Assembly: GCA_963422675.2 (NCBI GenBank)
Contig: CAXVYS010000021.1
Coordinates: 239,311-303,310, forward strand
Source of the DNA: UBA4416 sp963422675
GTDB taxonomy: Bacteria; Bacteroidota; Bacteroidia; B-17B0; Aurantibacillaceae
DNA: 64,000 bases
Direction: 5' to 3'
Shown here piece after piece: positions 8,773-18,500 of the stretch. The stretch's first letter is position 1; every line of letters begins with the position of its first letter. The notes under the pieces were generated by a model. That model was not told where the DNA came from, ran no database searches, and saw only the letters and a program-made list of their open reading frames with translations. The position numbers were made by a program, and so were the translations under genes.

Positions 8773-9435
8773 ATGCAATTTAAAAAACTTATTTTTCTTT
8801 TTTTGATGTTTTCCACTTTTTTAAAGGCGCAGGTTTATAACGATTTTTCATTCGTATTAAATGAGAAAGCGGTAAATAAAATTTTCGGTGTGATAGGTGA
8901 GATAAGCGGCAAAAGTCAGTATGAAGTGTTGTTGGTTAATGGAGAATACACCTGGATCATTTCTAACCCAAAAATTAATTTATTACCTGATAGCAGTGAT
9001 TTTACCTGTGATGCTAAAGTTACGGTTGGCCCCTTTAGCTACAAATCAAAGGTAATTGGCAATGTTAAGATAGGCTATGATAATAAAACAAACCTGATCT
9101 CTATAAAGATTACCCGTGCCATTTTTGAATTATACACGATGATCCTGGGGAATAAGATCCATATTAAGGACATTCATCTTGAAGATTATTTTAAGGACCC
9201 CTTTGTATTTGAAGGACCTAAGAGCTTTGCAACGGATATGGCATTTACCATGCCCGATAGTACAGAGAAAAAAATATATGTTCAACCTACTGATTGTATT
9301 ATGCGTGTTATCAGGCAATCTATCATCACCTCTTGCGAAATAGCGGCCAGCGATAAGCCTTTTAAACAAGTAGTTAAAGTAATGCCGCCTATTCAAACAG
9401 CGGATAAAAGCAACGAATTAAACATTAAAAAATAA
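8773..9435 (+). CDS. Secreted protein of unknown function, first gene of PAP2/GT39 operon
   Basis: 220 residues. A clear signal peptide (hydrophobic stretch LIFLFLMFSTF ending at KAQ/VYN) sends it to the periplasm or outer membrane; there is no lipobox cysteine. The mature part is beta-rich with alternating hydrophobic residues and a region around VTVGPFSYKSKVIGNVKIGY. I do not recognise the family; the pattern is loosely like lipid-binding tubular (TULIP/DUF1439-type) domains, but this is a guess. It is followed after 7 bases by a PAP2 phosphatase gene, which overlaps a GT39-like transferase gene, so an envelope-lipid role is suggested by context. Confidence 0.7.
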   Translation: MQFKKLIFLFLMFSTFLKAQVYNDFSFVLNEKAVNKIFGVIGEISGKSQYEVLLVNGEYTWIISNPKINLLPDSSDFTCDAKVTVGPFSYKSKVIGNVKIGYDNKTNLISIKITRAIFELYTMILGNKIHIKDIHLEDYFKDPFVFEGPKSFATDMAFTMPDSTEKKIYVQPTDCIMRVIRQSIITSCEIAASDKPFKQVVKVMPPIQTADKSNELNIKK

Positions 9436-9442
9436 ATCAAGG

Positions 9443-10117
9443 TTGAAAATACTCTTTAAGAATAACTGGTTCTATCTGTTACTATATGCAATCACACTTG
9501 CCGTACTTGGCTATATTTTACTGAACAATGATAAAGTTCAAATCCATAAGGCCATTAACGCACATGTTGGGAATGTTTATATCGACACCTTTTTTAAATA
9601 TGTAACACATTTAGGTGACGGGGTATTTGCCTTTTTGGTGGCAACCGTTTTCTTATTTATAAGTGTTAGAAAATCCTTATATATATTGTTTTCCTATCTT
9701 GGGGCTGCTATCATTTCTTCTTTATTAAAGTATGTCGTTTACCCTGATGTGTTCAGACCTCATTCAACGTTTGGATATTTTTTACATGAAGATCTGAAAT
9801 TAGTGGAAGGTGTTGAAATGAGTGCCCTTCGGTCTTTCCCGAGTGGGCATGCCTTATCAGCCTTTGCTTTGTTTTTTTGTTTATTGTTTACTACAAAAAG
9901 CCAGGTACTTAAAATGGTGTTTTTTCTATTGGCATGTATTGCTTCATTCAGCAGGGTATATATATCACAGCATTGGTTAATTGATATTTACGTTGGATCC
10001 ATTATTGGTGCGGTGTTTGCCATATTGTTTTATATTGTATTTTACAATACAACTTATTCCAACACTTTGGATAAGCCATTGAATGTGTTACTAAAAAATA
10101 AAAAACAACGTGTTTAA
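9443..10117 (+). CDS. PAP2 family phosphatase (membrane)
   Basis: 224 residues with about six membrane helices. The PAP2 motifs are present: KYVVYPDVFRP (first motif, with eight rather than the usual six residues between Lys and Arg), SFPSGHA (second, catalytic His) and SRVYISQHWLID (third, nucleophilic His). The family removes phosphates from lipid substrates such as undecaprenyl diphosphate, phosphatidylglycerol phosphate or lipid A. The start is TTG at 9443; no ATG or GTG fits upstream of the first helix. Its stop overlaps the next gene's GTG start by 8 bases, which couples it to the GT39-like transferase, so recycling or modification of a polyprenyl or lipid A phosphate is likely. Confidence 0.88.
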   Translation: MKILFKNNWFYLLLYAITLAVLGYILLNNDKVQIHKAINAHVGNVYIDTFFKYVTHLGDGVFAFLVATVFLFISVRKSLYILFSYLGAAIISSLLKYVVYPDVFRPHSTFGYFLHEDLKLVEGVEMSALRSFPSGHALSAFALFFCLLFTTKSQVLKMVFFLLACIASFSRVYISQHWLIDIYVGSIIGAVFAILFYIVFYNTTYSNTLDKPLNVLLKNKKQRV

Positions 10118-11852
10118 ATTATTAAATAATGATGTAAAAGCGTATTCATTTATTGCTTTAATGTCAGCCCTTTTATTTATCCCTTTTATTGGTAATATGC
10201 CTTTGTTCGATTGGGATGAGATCAACTTTGCAGAATGCGCAAGGGAAATGATCGTCTCTAAAAATTACACGAACGTTCAATTATACTTTCAGCCTTTTTG
10301 GGAAAAACCCCCCTTATTTATATGGTTTCAGGCCATGAGTATGAATTTATTTGGAGTAAACGAATTTGCCGCCCGTTTTCCAAATGCTATATGTGGCGTT
10401 ATAACACTATTGGTATTATATAAAACAGGTAAAACATTAAACGATAAAAAATTCGGCTTGACCTGGAGTTTTGTATATGCAGCCACCTTATTACCACATT
10501 TGTTTTTCAAAAGCGGTATTATAGATCCATGGTTCAATTTATTTATTTACGGTTCTATTTTTTATTTAATCCAACACACCAATAATCCTGTAGGAAAATA
10601 TGGTTACAGAACCGCAATTTTAGCAGGTTTCTTTTTGGGCCTGGCACTGTTAACCAAAGGCCCGGTGGCATTGCTCCTTGTAGGCTTAACCGTAGTCGTA
10701 TTTTTTATTCTGGCCCGGTTTAAAAAAATATCGGAAATTAAGTTCGTTGCTGTTTTTTTTCTCGCATTTTTAATAACAGGCTTTAGCTGGTTTGGTATTG
10801 AATTAATGAAAGGCAATGGTTATATCATTAAAGAATTTATTGATTACCAGGTACGTTTATTTCAAACGGAAGACAGCGATCATGGTGGTCCTCGTATATA
10901 TCACTTTATTGTATTACTCATCGGCTGCTTTCCGTCCTCCCTGTTTTTGATCCTGGCTCACAAAAGATCCACATATGATACACCTTATCAAAAGCATAGT
11001 AAGCGCTGGATGATCATTTTGTTTTGGGTAGTACTGATCGTGTTCTCGATCGTAAAAACAAAAATTGTACACTATTCTTCCCTGTGTTATTTTCCATTGA
11101 CCTATTTAGCGACCTATGCCATTCAAAAATTATTCGACAGAGAATTTACCTGGAAAAAATGGTTTCATATTTTCTTTATAGGTATTACCTGCCTGTTGGG
11201 TTTGGCATTTATACTGTTAGGGTGTGTGCCGTTTTTAAAAGACTGGATTATAAACAGTCATTTAATTGACGACCAATTTGCTGTAGAAAATTTAAAAGCA
11301 GATGTGCACTGGAATGGTTTTGAATGGATCATAGGCACCTTATTTCTGATTGTAAGCTTAATTAGCCTGGTAAAGATTAAAAAGAAGCATTTCAGATATA
11401 TTTATCTCTTGTTTTTAGCATCACTGGTTACAGTATATAGCATCATTATGGTAATTGTGCCAAAGGTAGAACACTACTCGCAACATGCTGCCATTGAATT
11501 TTATAAAATGTGTGCCAAAAATCAGTATGATGTGGAAACCATTGATTTTAGAAGCTATGCAACCTTGTTTTATGCGAAGCTTGATCCTTCAACGATGAAA
11601 GACCCTGATTTTCTTAAATATAAAAAACAACGGTTAATTGATTTGTATGCCGAAGGACAAACTAAAAACCCTGTGATGTATACTGGTCTCGTTCATACAA
11701 ATTGGCTGGAAGTAGGAGACATTAAAAAACCTGGTTTCTTGGTATCTAAAGTAACACATGTAGAAGAAATTTTAGTAAGAAGGCCGGCGTTAAAGGAAGT
11801 ATATCGCCAAAATGGATTTGTTTTTTATGTCAGAGTTCCTGATAAAAAATAA
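10110..11852 (+). CDS. ArnT/PMT-like glycosyltransferase, GT39/GT83 superfamily
   Basis: 580 residues with roughly a dozen membrane helices and a C-terminal soluble region of about 120 residues. The motif FDWDEINFAECAREM near residue 34, with acidic residues in the first periplasmic loop, is the hallmark of lipid-linked-sugar transferases (ArnT, PMT, PglX type). These move a sugar from undecaprenyl phosphate to lipid A or protein on the periplasmic face. The gene starts at GTG 10110, overlapping the PAP2 stop by 8 bases, so the two are translated together. Substrate cannot be read from sequence; lipid A decoration (as with ArnT) or protein O-glycosylation, which is common in Bacteroidota, are the main options. 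Confidence 0.85.
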   Translation: MFKLLNNDVKAYSFIALMSALLFIPFIGNMPLFDWDEINFAECAREMIVSKNYTNVQLYFQPFWEKPPLFIWFQAMSMNLFGVNEFAARFPNAICGVITLLVLYKTGKTLNDKKFGLTWSFVYAATLLPHLFFKSGIIDPWFNLFIYGSIFYLIQHTNNPVGKYGYRTAILAGFFLGLALLTKGPVALLLVGLTVVVFFILARFKKISEIKFVAVFFLAFLITGFSWFGIELMKGNGYIIKEFIDYQVRLFQTEDSDHGGPRIYHFIVLLIGCFPSSLFLILAHKRSTYDTPYQKHSKRWMIILFWVVLIVFSIVKTKIVHYSSLCYFPLTYLATYAIQKLFDREFTWKKWFHIFFIGITCLLGLAFILLGCVPFLKDWIINSHLIDDQFAVENLKADVHWNGFEWIIGTLFLIVSLISLVKIKKKHFRYIYLLFLASLVTVYSIIMVIVPKVEHYSQHAAIEFYKMCAKNQYDVETIDFRSYATLFYAKLDPSTMKDPDFLKYKKQRLIDLYAEGQTKNPVMYTGLVHTNWLEVGDIKKPGFLVSKVTHVEEILVRRPALKEVYRQNGFVFYVRVPDKK

Positions 11853-11880
11853 GGCAGGCTTTATTTTCATAAGGCCTGCC
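11853..11880 (-). terminator. Terminator hairpin between convergent genes
   Basis: GGCAGGC (11853-11859) pairs with GCCTGCC (11874-11880) around a 14-base loop. Read on the minus strand it is followed by TTATTTTTTA, fitting termination of the metalloprotease gene; it may also stop the plus-strand operon. Confidence 0.6.
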
Positions 11881-11916
11881 TAAGGGGTTGTTTGAGAATA
11901 AATCTACGATATACGT

Positions 11917-13999
11917 TTATTCTATAATAATCTTTTTAGTGATCACATTTGTATGTGTTTTGATCGATACAAAATAAATTCCTTTACTCACATCACTTAA
12001 AGAAACAAAAGATTCATGATGCCCTGCTTGTAACTGGCTTGTAGCAGTTGATTTAACCGTTCTTCCAAGTACATCTTTTACATCGATATCAACCGTATTA
12101 TCCGCTATCAAATCAAATGCTATGTTTATCTGATCGGTTGCAGGATTGGGATATAATTCAATATTAGATACCTGGTATTCTTCTTCAAGTCCTGTTAAAC
12201 TGGTAAGGTTAATATCATCTATATAAAAATTATTCGATCCACCGCTTTCAGCAACAAATCTTAATTTAAACATGATACTGGCTTCTGTTGTTAAACCTGC
12301 CAACACTACATTTTCCTGTACAAATTGTGAAGATGTAGGTGTAAAGTTTCCGCTTACTACACCACTTAAACCGTTAGTCCCTGTTTTAATATTTCTGGTT
12401 AAACGGGGCGACCATGTTAAACCACAATTGGTTGAGAACTGTACCGTAAAAACATCAAATGAGGTAGTAGAGGCAGTATTTCTTTCAGCTCCCGCCCATT
12501 TAAGCGTTAAAGCAACTCCGGGCATTCCGCCAAAATTATAACTTGGTGAATACATTTCTACAATCGTACCGGCATCAACCGTTTCGCTTACCATCACCGA
12601 CTTGTTTCCGGTAGCAGCAGCAAGGCTTGTTTGCTGCCAGTTAGTTGGTAAAAACGAAAGGTTTCTTACCGACCAGGTTGCATTAGGAACAGAAGAACCT
12701 TCAAAACCTTCCTGTAAGCTTCCGGTAACAGGTGCAGCGTTTACAGTAATGTAATTTATTTTAACTTCAGGAGAAGAAGAACCTGCCGCATTTGAAGAGG
12801 TAAGCTGTACAGAATAAGTACCAGGTGTGCTGTAACTAACGGTAGGATTTTGTACACTGGATGTACTTGGAGTACCACCCTGGAACGCCCAGTTCCAGGA
12901 AGTAGGAGTACTGATATTACTAATATCGGTAAAACTAACGGTTTGCCCAACACACACAATTTGTTTGTTAGCAGTGAAATTAGCCGATGGAGCACAACTA
13001 GCTGCAGGAGTAATTCCTGTAAAACTTAAATTGGAAACAGAAGATAAATTATTTCTGCCAACAATGGATGCATTAACAGCTGCCGTCATACGTTGAGCTT
13101 GCCCCGGAGTAAACATCACCGAGCAATACGAATAATCCATATAATTTTGATAGTTCTCTGAAACACCGGCATTACAAATTTGTGAAGCTGCTTCTGTAGG
13201 GCAGCTTGTAAAACCTTTTGTATCTGGTGTATCACCAACCTGGTCATCACCACAGGCAACCCCGGGGTTATTGGTGTTTCCCCAGGTATGCTCTAAGTTA
13301 AACCAATGTCCCGCTTCGTGAGTTAACGCTCTCGAATGGGATATTTGAGAAGTACCGATACTTCCCACATAATCAGATAAAATAACAATGCCATCCATAT
13401 CAGATCCGTAAGCTAAGCTTCCCGGATAATAAGCATATCCTGCAGCACCGCTCGCAATAGCTTTTACAACATAAATATTCAGGTATTTTGTAGGATCCCA
13501 GGTGTAGCTATAGTCTGTATAGTTTCCATGCCATGATGTGGTGTTAGAATCATAAAAACGATCAATCCCACTGGTACAGTTGCCTGCAGGATCTTTTTTA
13601 GCCAACACAAATGTAAAATGAATGTTACCTAACAGGTTTTTAAAAGGCGTAATCACAACAGATGTATCTGCATTTTGTAAATTATAATCACGGTTAAAAA
13701 ATAGAGATTTGATCATAGATCTGTGCGTCACTGATGTTTTCAGGACCATATTGATGAAGGACGTGAAACACAACAGGAATGGTATAACTCACAACAGTTG
13801 TTTTTTGCTGTAAGGGATTTTGCTGAATATTTGCTTTTGCCTGGTAGGCATCAAATTGTTGTTTTAATTCAGGATGCTGTTTAAAATTGGTTTCCATGGC
13901 TTCAATAGAGCCACACCAGTTTTGTTTCATCGTATTTTGAGAAAAAGCGGCATTCGAAATGAGTAAAGAAAGAAAGCTTGTAGAAATAATGTTTTTCAT
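11917..13999 (-). pseudogene. Frameshifted T9SS-sorted M43 (pappalysin-like) metalloprotease with PKD domain
   Basis: Two overlapping frames make one gene. The first (13999 to ~13696) has a signal peptide ending at AFSQ and the conserved YTIPVVFHVLH block. The second (to 11917) carries the zinc site HEAGHWFNLEH, the Met-turn YMDYSYCSVMF, a PKD domain (NWAFQGGTPST), a jelly-roll-like region and a T9SS type A tail (YPNPATDQ...VITKKIIIE). The break is at a run of six A on the plus strand (13696-13701). Deleting one base gives ISIFNRDYNLQNAD, which aligns with AEVNKDYAKQGAD in the intact paralog at 40273. Intact length would be about 690 residues. It is either a recent pseudogene, a phase-variable gene, or a sequencing error in a homopolymer. 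Confidence 0.85.
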
Positions 14000-14127
14000 T
14001 TTTTTAAGGATCGTTTTTGTGTGTATCTAAGTTACTCATTAATCAGGATAATATAAAATTTACATACCAAAATTTGCGACTAAAATCAAAAGATTCTCTT
14101 ATGTTTACGGTATAAAATATAACTCAT

Positions 14128-15147
14128 ATGATAATAGATCTGAGAAGTGATACCGTTACAAAGCCTTCTAAACCTATGTTTAACATGATGATGGAAGCAC
14201 CCCTGGGCGATGATGTGTTTAGTGAAGACCCTACAGTACAGGGATTGGAAATGAAAGCTGCTAAATTATTTAGTAAAGAAGCCTCCCTGTTTTGTCCCAG
14301 CGGAACAATGACTAATCAAATTGCGATTAAATGCCATACTCAACCCGGTGACGAAGTTATTTGTGATACAAATTCTCATATTTACCATTATGAAGGTGGT
14401 GGCATTGCGTTTAATTCGGGAGTACAGGCCAGGCTCATAGAGGGCGACAGAGGAAGAATAACCGCTGCGCAGATTGAAGAATGTATAAATGCAGATTATG
14501 ACTGGCTGGCACGTACGGCTTTAGTAAGTTTAGAAAATACGGTGAACAGGGCAGGAGGGAGCTACTATAGTCTTGATGAGATTAAAAAAATAAAAACGGT
14601 TTGCGAACAAAAAAAACTGCCTTTGCATTTGGACGGTGCACGTATTTTCAATGCCATCGTAGAAAATAAATATACCGCTTCCGATATCGGAGCACAATTT
14701 GATTCTGTTTCGGTATGTTTAAGTAAAGGCCTGGGTGCTCCAATAGGGTCGTTACTTTTAGGCAAAAAAGATTTTATCAAAAAAGCAAGAAGAGTAAGAA
14801 AAGTATTTGGCGGAGGAATGCGCCAGGCGGGACTTTTAGCAGCCGCAGGAATCTATGCTTTAGATCACAATATAGAACGGTTAAAAGAAGATCATAAACG
14901 CGCCAAAGAAATAGAAGCTGTTCTTAAGAACGCCCCTTACGTAAAAAGCTGTATGCCGGTTGATACAAACATTATTATTTTCAATTTAACCGATAACTAC
15001 ACGGCTGCCTCTTTCGAAGAAAAATTAAAACCTTTTGGAATAAAAATGTCAGCGTTTGGTAAACAAACGGTAAGGTTTGTAACACACCTCGATTTCACAG
15101 ACGACATGCTTGAAAAAGTAATACAGGTTTTAAAAACGAAATTATAA
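14128..15147 (+). CDS. ltaE: Low-specificity L-threonine aldolase
   Basis: 339 residues of the beta-eliminating lyase family, fold type I PLP enzymes. The N-terminus IDLRSDTVTKPS and GDDVFSEDPTVQ is diagnostic of threonine aldolases; HLDGARIFNA (Asp169, Arg172) binds the cofactor and SVCLSKGLGAPIGS contains the PLP lysine (Lys200). It cleaves threonine or allo-threonine to glycine and acetaldehyde. It is divergent from the broken metalloprotease gene, with a 128-base gap, and converges on the TonB receptor gene, leaving 33 bases. Confidence 0.93.
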   Translation: MIIDLRSDTVTKPSKPMFNMMMEAPLGDDVFSEDPTVQGLEMKAAKLFSKEASLFCPSGTMTNQIAIKCHTQPGDEVICDTNSHIYHYEGGGIAFNSGVQARLIEGDRGRITAAQIEECINADYDWLARTALVSLENTVNRAGGSYYSLDEIKKIKTVCEQKKLPLHLDGARIFNAIVENKYTASDIGAQFDSVSVCLSKGLGAPIGSLLLGKKDFIKKARRVRKVFGGGMRQAGLLAAAGIYALDHNIERLKEDHKRAKEIEAVLKNAPYVKSCMPVDTNIIIFNLTDNYTAASFEEKLKPFGIKMSAFGKQTVRFVTHLDFTDDMLEKVIQVLKTKL

Positions 15148-15180
15148 TAGAGCACTTAATGAATACTCTTTTAAGAGAAT

Positions 15181-17679
15181 TTAAAACTTAACCTGTAGCT
15201 TTACGTTAAGCTGCCGGCGGGTTAAATAATTAGGAATAGCATACTGGCGGCCGGTAACATCCGTAATCCAGGTGTAGGAAACCGTATTATTGATTTGCAG
15301 TAAATTAAATACTTCAATACTGATAAACGCAGCTTTCATAAAGTGGAACGGATTTGTTTTTGCCAGAGGTTTTTCTTCTTTAATGATCTGGTAAGCAAAA
15401 CCTATATCAACCCTTCTGTAGGGAGGCATTCTAAATACCTGTTTCCACCTGATGTGTTCCGGCGGACCAAATGGCAGACCCGAACCAAACTGCACATTTA
15501 AATACATTTTACAGGAAGGCAGCTTAGGAAGGTAATCCTGGAAAAACATTCCAAACGTTACTAACTGATCTGTAGGGCGTGGAATATAACCGGGATGCAC
15601 AACAATACTATCTACAGCCTTGGTATCAAACGTATAACCCGGTATAATAGAATCACCTGCCGCATTAAAATAAGTTACTTTACGATCGTCTTTAATGTTT
15701 TCATAAGATCTTAAAACACCAATGGTAGCCCACGATTCAATTCCTTTAATAAACTCACCATTAATTCTCAGATCTATTCCGGTGGTATAACCAACAGAAT
15801 TATTTTTGGCAAAATAACGGATGCGGGTATTATCGATCTCATACGGAATAAGATTTTTCATGTCTTTATAATACCCCGCTAAAATAATTTTAAAAGGCCT
15901 GTTCCATAATTTGAAATTGTAATCGGCCGATAATAAATAATGGATAGACTGTTGCGCTTTAATGTTTGGATTTAATTGCCCGTCAAACCCCCGCATCTCC
16001 CTGTAAAAAGGGGGTTGGTAATAATAACCGTAAGATGCTCTGAATAAAATATCTCTTTTCCAATGTGGTTTGTAAGAAAGTGTTACCCTTGGCGATATAA
16101 CGGTTTGCGAATTATAGCTCCAGTAATTGGCTCTTACTCCACCGGTAATAGAAACCATGGAAGAATCTCTTAATTGTTTACTGTAAAGGTATTGTAAGTA
16201 GCCCTGGATTCGGTTACTTTCTAAATTATTTTTTGATTTAATAACCTCTGTCAAATTAATTTCGTTGGCATTATAAGGCTTTACATAACCTGTAGAATCG
16301 ATCATTTTCCATTCGCTCAACTTATCATCAATGATCTCATGCTGAAACCTCGCACCCCACAACAACTCACTGTTTTTTCGAATCTTATGGGTTCCCTTAT
16401 GTTCAATATTAATAACTGTTGCTTCAATAGCGTTTCTACCATTATTTATAAAAGTACCCACACCGCGGTTAAAAGCAACCTGTCCAAAATTATCCTTGCT
16501 AAAATCGGCTTCCAATTGGTCGATGTAATATTGGCCTTGTACTGTAAAGTTTTCCTGCTCTTTAGTGTTAAAGGCCGATGTAATTAATTTTAGTTTTGTT
16601 TTTCGGTTTGGTTTAAAGGTGGTTGAAAGTCCCCCCATCATGGTATTGTATTGCGTAACTTCTCGTCCGTCAAAATAAACGGTGAACTTTACAGCGTCTT
16701 TTATGGTGCCAAAAGTGGTTTCGCGATTCGCAGGAATTACCAGGTATTGGTTATTTGAAATGTTACCTAAAAACTCTACCGTCCATTTTTCATTTAAAGT
16801 AAACGTCAAAAAAGTTTGGACATCATAAAAGCGAGGCCGGTATTCTCCTTTGGTATCAAGTCCTTTTAAAACATAAGCATTCGATTTGTAGCGTGATCCC
16901 ACACTCCAGGCTAATACCCTGTTTTTAGAAACCCCCTGTAAACTTAAGTTTCCTCCCAGCAAACTTCCACTTGCGGTTCCTCCAAACTTTAATGGTTTTT
17001 TATAGGTAATATCCAATACCGACGACATTTTATCTCCATATTTAGCTTCGAATCCACCTGCTGAAAAATTAATATTGCTTACCATATCCGGGTTTGCAAA
17101 GCTTAATCCTTCCTGTTGACCACTTCGGGCTAAAAACGGGCGGTACACTTCTATATCATTTACATAAACTAAATTTTCGTCAAAATTACCACCCCGTACC
17201 GAATAACCGCTGCTTAGCTCATTGTTACTGCTTGTGCCAATTTGTGTTTTAATAATGTCTTCAATATTTCCACTGGGGCTGGGAATATAAAATATATTTT
17301 TAGGATCGATGGTGGTCATTTCCACAGTCCTGTTTTTTTCATAAGTAATATCTACCTGGGAGATTACGTTTTTAAATTCGAGTTTTGGATCCAGTGTAAA
17401 TACTTCACCGGCTTTTAACTTTACTTTTTTATTAAGTTGTTTGTAGCTGATATTGTAAACAGAAATGGTAATCTCTTTATCAGTAGGAACTTCCAGGCTG
17501 TATTTCCCATAGCCGTCGGTAGTGGTATTTTTAGCGCCATCTTCCAGTACAGCTATCTGTACATAAGGAATCGGAATGCCTTCTTCATCTTTTATAGTAC
17601 CTGTAACCGTTGCTGTTTGACACAGCGTAATGTAGGTACTTAGTAAAAAGAATATGGTATAAATTGATTTTTGTAACAC
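15181..17679 (-). CDS. TonB-dependent outer-membrane receptor with carboxypeptidase-regulatory-like N-terminal domain
   Basis: 832 residues. A signal peptide ending near TLCQ is followed by a carboxypeptidase-D-regulatory-like domain (VTGTIKDEEGIPIPYVQI, ~24-110), a plug domain (SSGYSVRGGNFDENLVYVND, about 120-240) and a beta barrel up to the C-terminal aromatic-ending LNVKLQVKF. The layout is the Bacteroidota TonB-receptor type; no SusD partner lies next to it, so it is not a typical polysaccharide-utilisation pair. The substrate is unknown. The start is GTG at 17679, since no ATG fits before the signal peptide. A 212-residue protein with the same kind of N-terminal domain lies immediately upstream. 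Confidence 0.9.
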   Translation of the reverse strand: MLQKSIYTIFFLLSTYITLCQTATVTGTIKDEEGIPIPYVQIAVLEDGAKNTTTDGYGKYSLEVPTDKEITISVYNISYKQLNKKVKLKAGEVFTLDPKLEFKNVISQVDITYEKNRTVEMTTIDPKNIFYIPSPSGNIEDIIKTQIGTSSNNELSSGYSVRGGNFDENLVYVNDIEVYRPFLARSGQQEGLSFANPDMVSNINFSAGGFEAKYGDKMSSVLDITYKKPLKFGGTASGSLLGGNLSLQGVSKNRVLAWSVGSRYKSNAYVLKGLDTKGEYRPRFYDVQTFLTFTLNEKWTVEFLGNISNNQYLVIPANRETTFGTIKDAVKFTVYFDGREVTQYNTMMGGLSTTFKPNRKTKLKLITSAFNTKEQENFTVQGQYYIDQLEADFSKDNFGQVAFNRGVGTFINNGRNAIEATVINIEHKGTHKIRKNSELLWGARFQHEIIDDKLSEWKMIDSTGYVKPYNANEINLTEVIKSKNNLESNRIQGYLQYLYSKQLRDSSMVSITGGVRANYWSYNSQTVISPRVTLSYKPHWKRDILFRASYGYYYQPPFYREMRGFDGQLNPNIKAQQSIHYLLSADYNFKLWNRPFKIILAGYYKDMKNLIPYEIDNTRIRYFAKNNSVGYTTGIDLRINGEFIKGIESWATIGVLRSYENIKDDRKVTYFNAAGDSIIPGYTFDTKAVDSIVVHPGYIPRPTDQLVTFGMFFQDYLPKLPSCKMYLNVQFGSGLPFGPPEHIRWKQVFRMPPYRRVDIGFAYQIIKEEKPLAKTNPFHFMKAAFISIEVFNLLQINNTVSYTWITDVTGRQYAIPNYLTRRQLNVKLQVKF

Positions 17680-17788
17680 TTTGCAATTAACGGCATTAGT
17701 TTACAAATATTGTAAAAAGAAATGGAATTTGACCTAATTATCAGTAAAACCTATCACTAATAACAGCAACGGTTAAGCTTTGATTAAT

Positions 17789-18427
17789 TTACTTGATCTT
17801 AAGCTTGCCTTTTCGCCAGGCATCAATAAACTGAGCCCAGGCCACAGGATTTAATAAACTTACACTTGGGTATTGTCCTGCCTGATACAACCTGGTGTAT
17901 TGCTGCTGCATCCTTACCTTATAATTAGAAGCGGCATCCATCGATCCTCCTTTAATGGATTCTCGGATGTCTTCATTATCCATGTTTTTATAAGCCCTTT
18001 CTATATCACTGTCGCTCAGGTCTAAATTTAAAATAGCGCGTTTAAATTGTTCTTTACTTGGCCATGGATACACATTTACAGTTGCTAACTGAAAAGTATC
18101 TTTGGTTAAGATCTGGATAATGGAGTAATGTTTTCCGGATAAGGTATCAGAGAGGTCGTATACTTTACTTTTATGATTTACCGAAAAAAACTGAATTTCA
18201 TCGCCGGGTCTTGCCACCAAAGTAAAAAAACCGTAAAAATCGCTCACGGTACCATGCCTTGTGTTTTTAAGCATGATAGATACAAAAGGAAGAGGTTGTA
18301 AACTATCATCTAATACTACTCCTGAGATTTGAAGATATTTTTCAGGGTTTCCGGAAGCATCTGTTTTTGCCTGTGAAAATGCCGAAACAGAAAAAAATAA
18401 AAAGAAAATATATAAGATGTATTTCAT
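17789..18427 (-). CDS. Secreted carboxypeptidase-regulatory-like domain protein
   Basis: 212 residues from the ATG at 18427; upstream in-frame ATGs at 18442 and 18487 would put charged residues before the signal peptide and are less likely. The signal peptide ends at SAFSQA. Residues ~33-110 form a carboxypeptidase-D-regulatory-like beta-sandwich (ISGVVLDDSLQPLPFVSIML, then TVSDFYGFFTLVA). The C-terminal half is helical and charged, without a recognised domain. Such proteins in Bacteroidota are exported and often accompany TonB receptors. Its exact role is unknown. It lies between a PAP2 phosphatase gene and the TonB receptor on the same strand, so it may be co-transcribed with either. Confidence 0.75.
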   Translation of the reverse strand: MKYILYIFFLFFSVSAFSQAKTDASGNPEKYLQISGVVLDDSLQPLPFVSIMLKNTRHGTVSDFYGFFTLVARPGDEIQFFSVNHKSKVYDLSDTLSGKHYSIIQILTKDTFQLATVNVYPWPSKEQFKRAILNLDLSDSDIERAYKNMDNEDIRESIKGGSMDAASNYKVRMQQQYTRLYQAGQYPSVSLLNPVAWAQFIDAWRKGKLKIK

Positions 18428-18500
18428 AGTAAAACGTGTCATGTAAAAATACAATTTTAATCTTTGCAGAGTTGCTAAAATAAACAATAATTAACAAACA

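Noticed and set aside
13680..13720. Programmed -1/+1 frameshift in the M43 gene
   Set aside because: There is no stimulatory structure or canonical slippery heptamer, and paralogs are read in a single frame; slippage or error is more likely.
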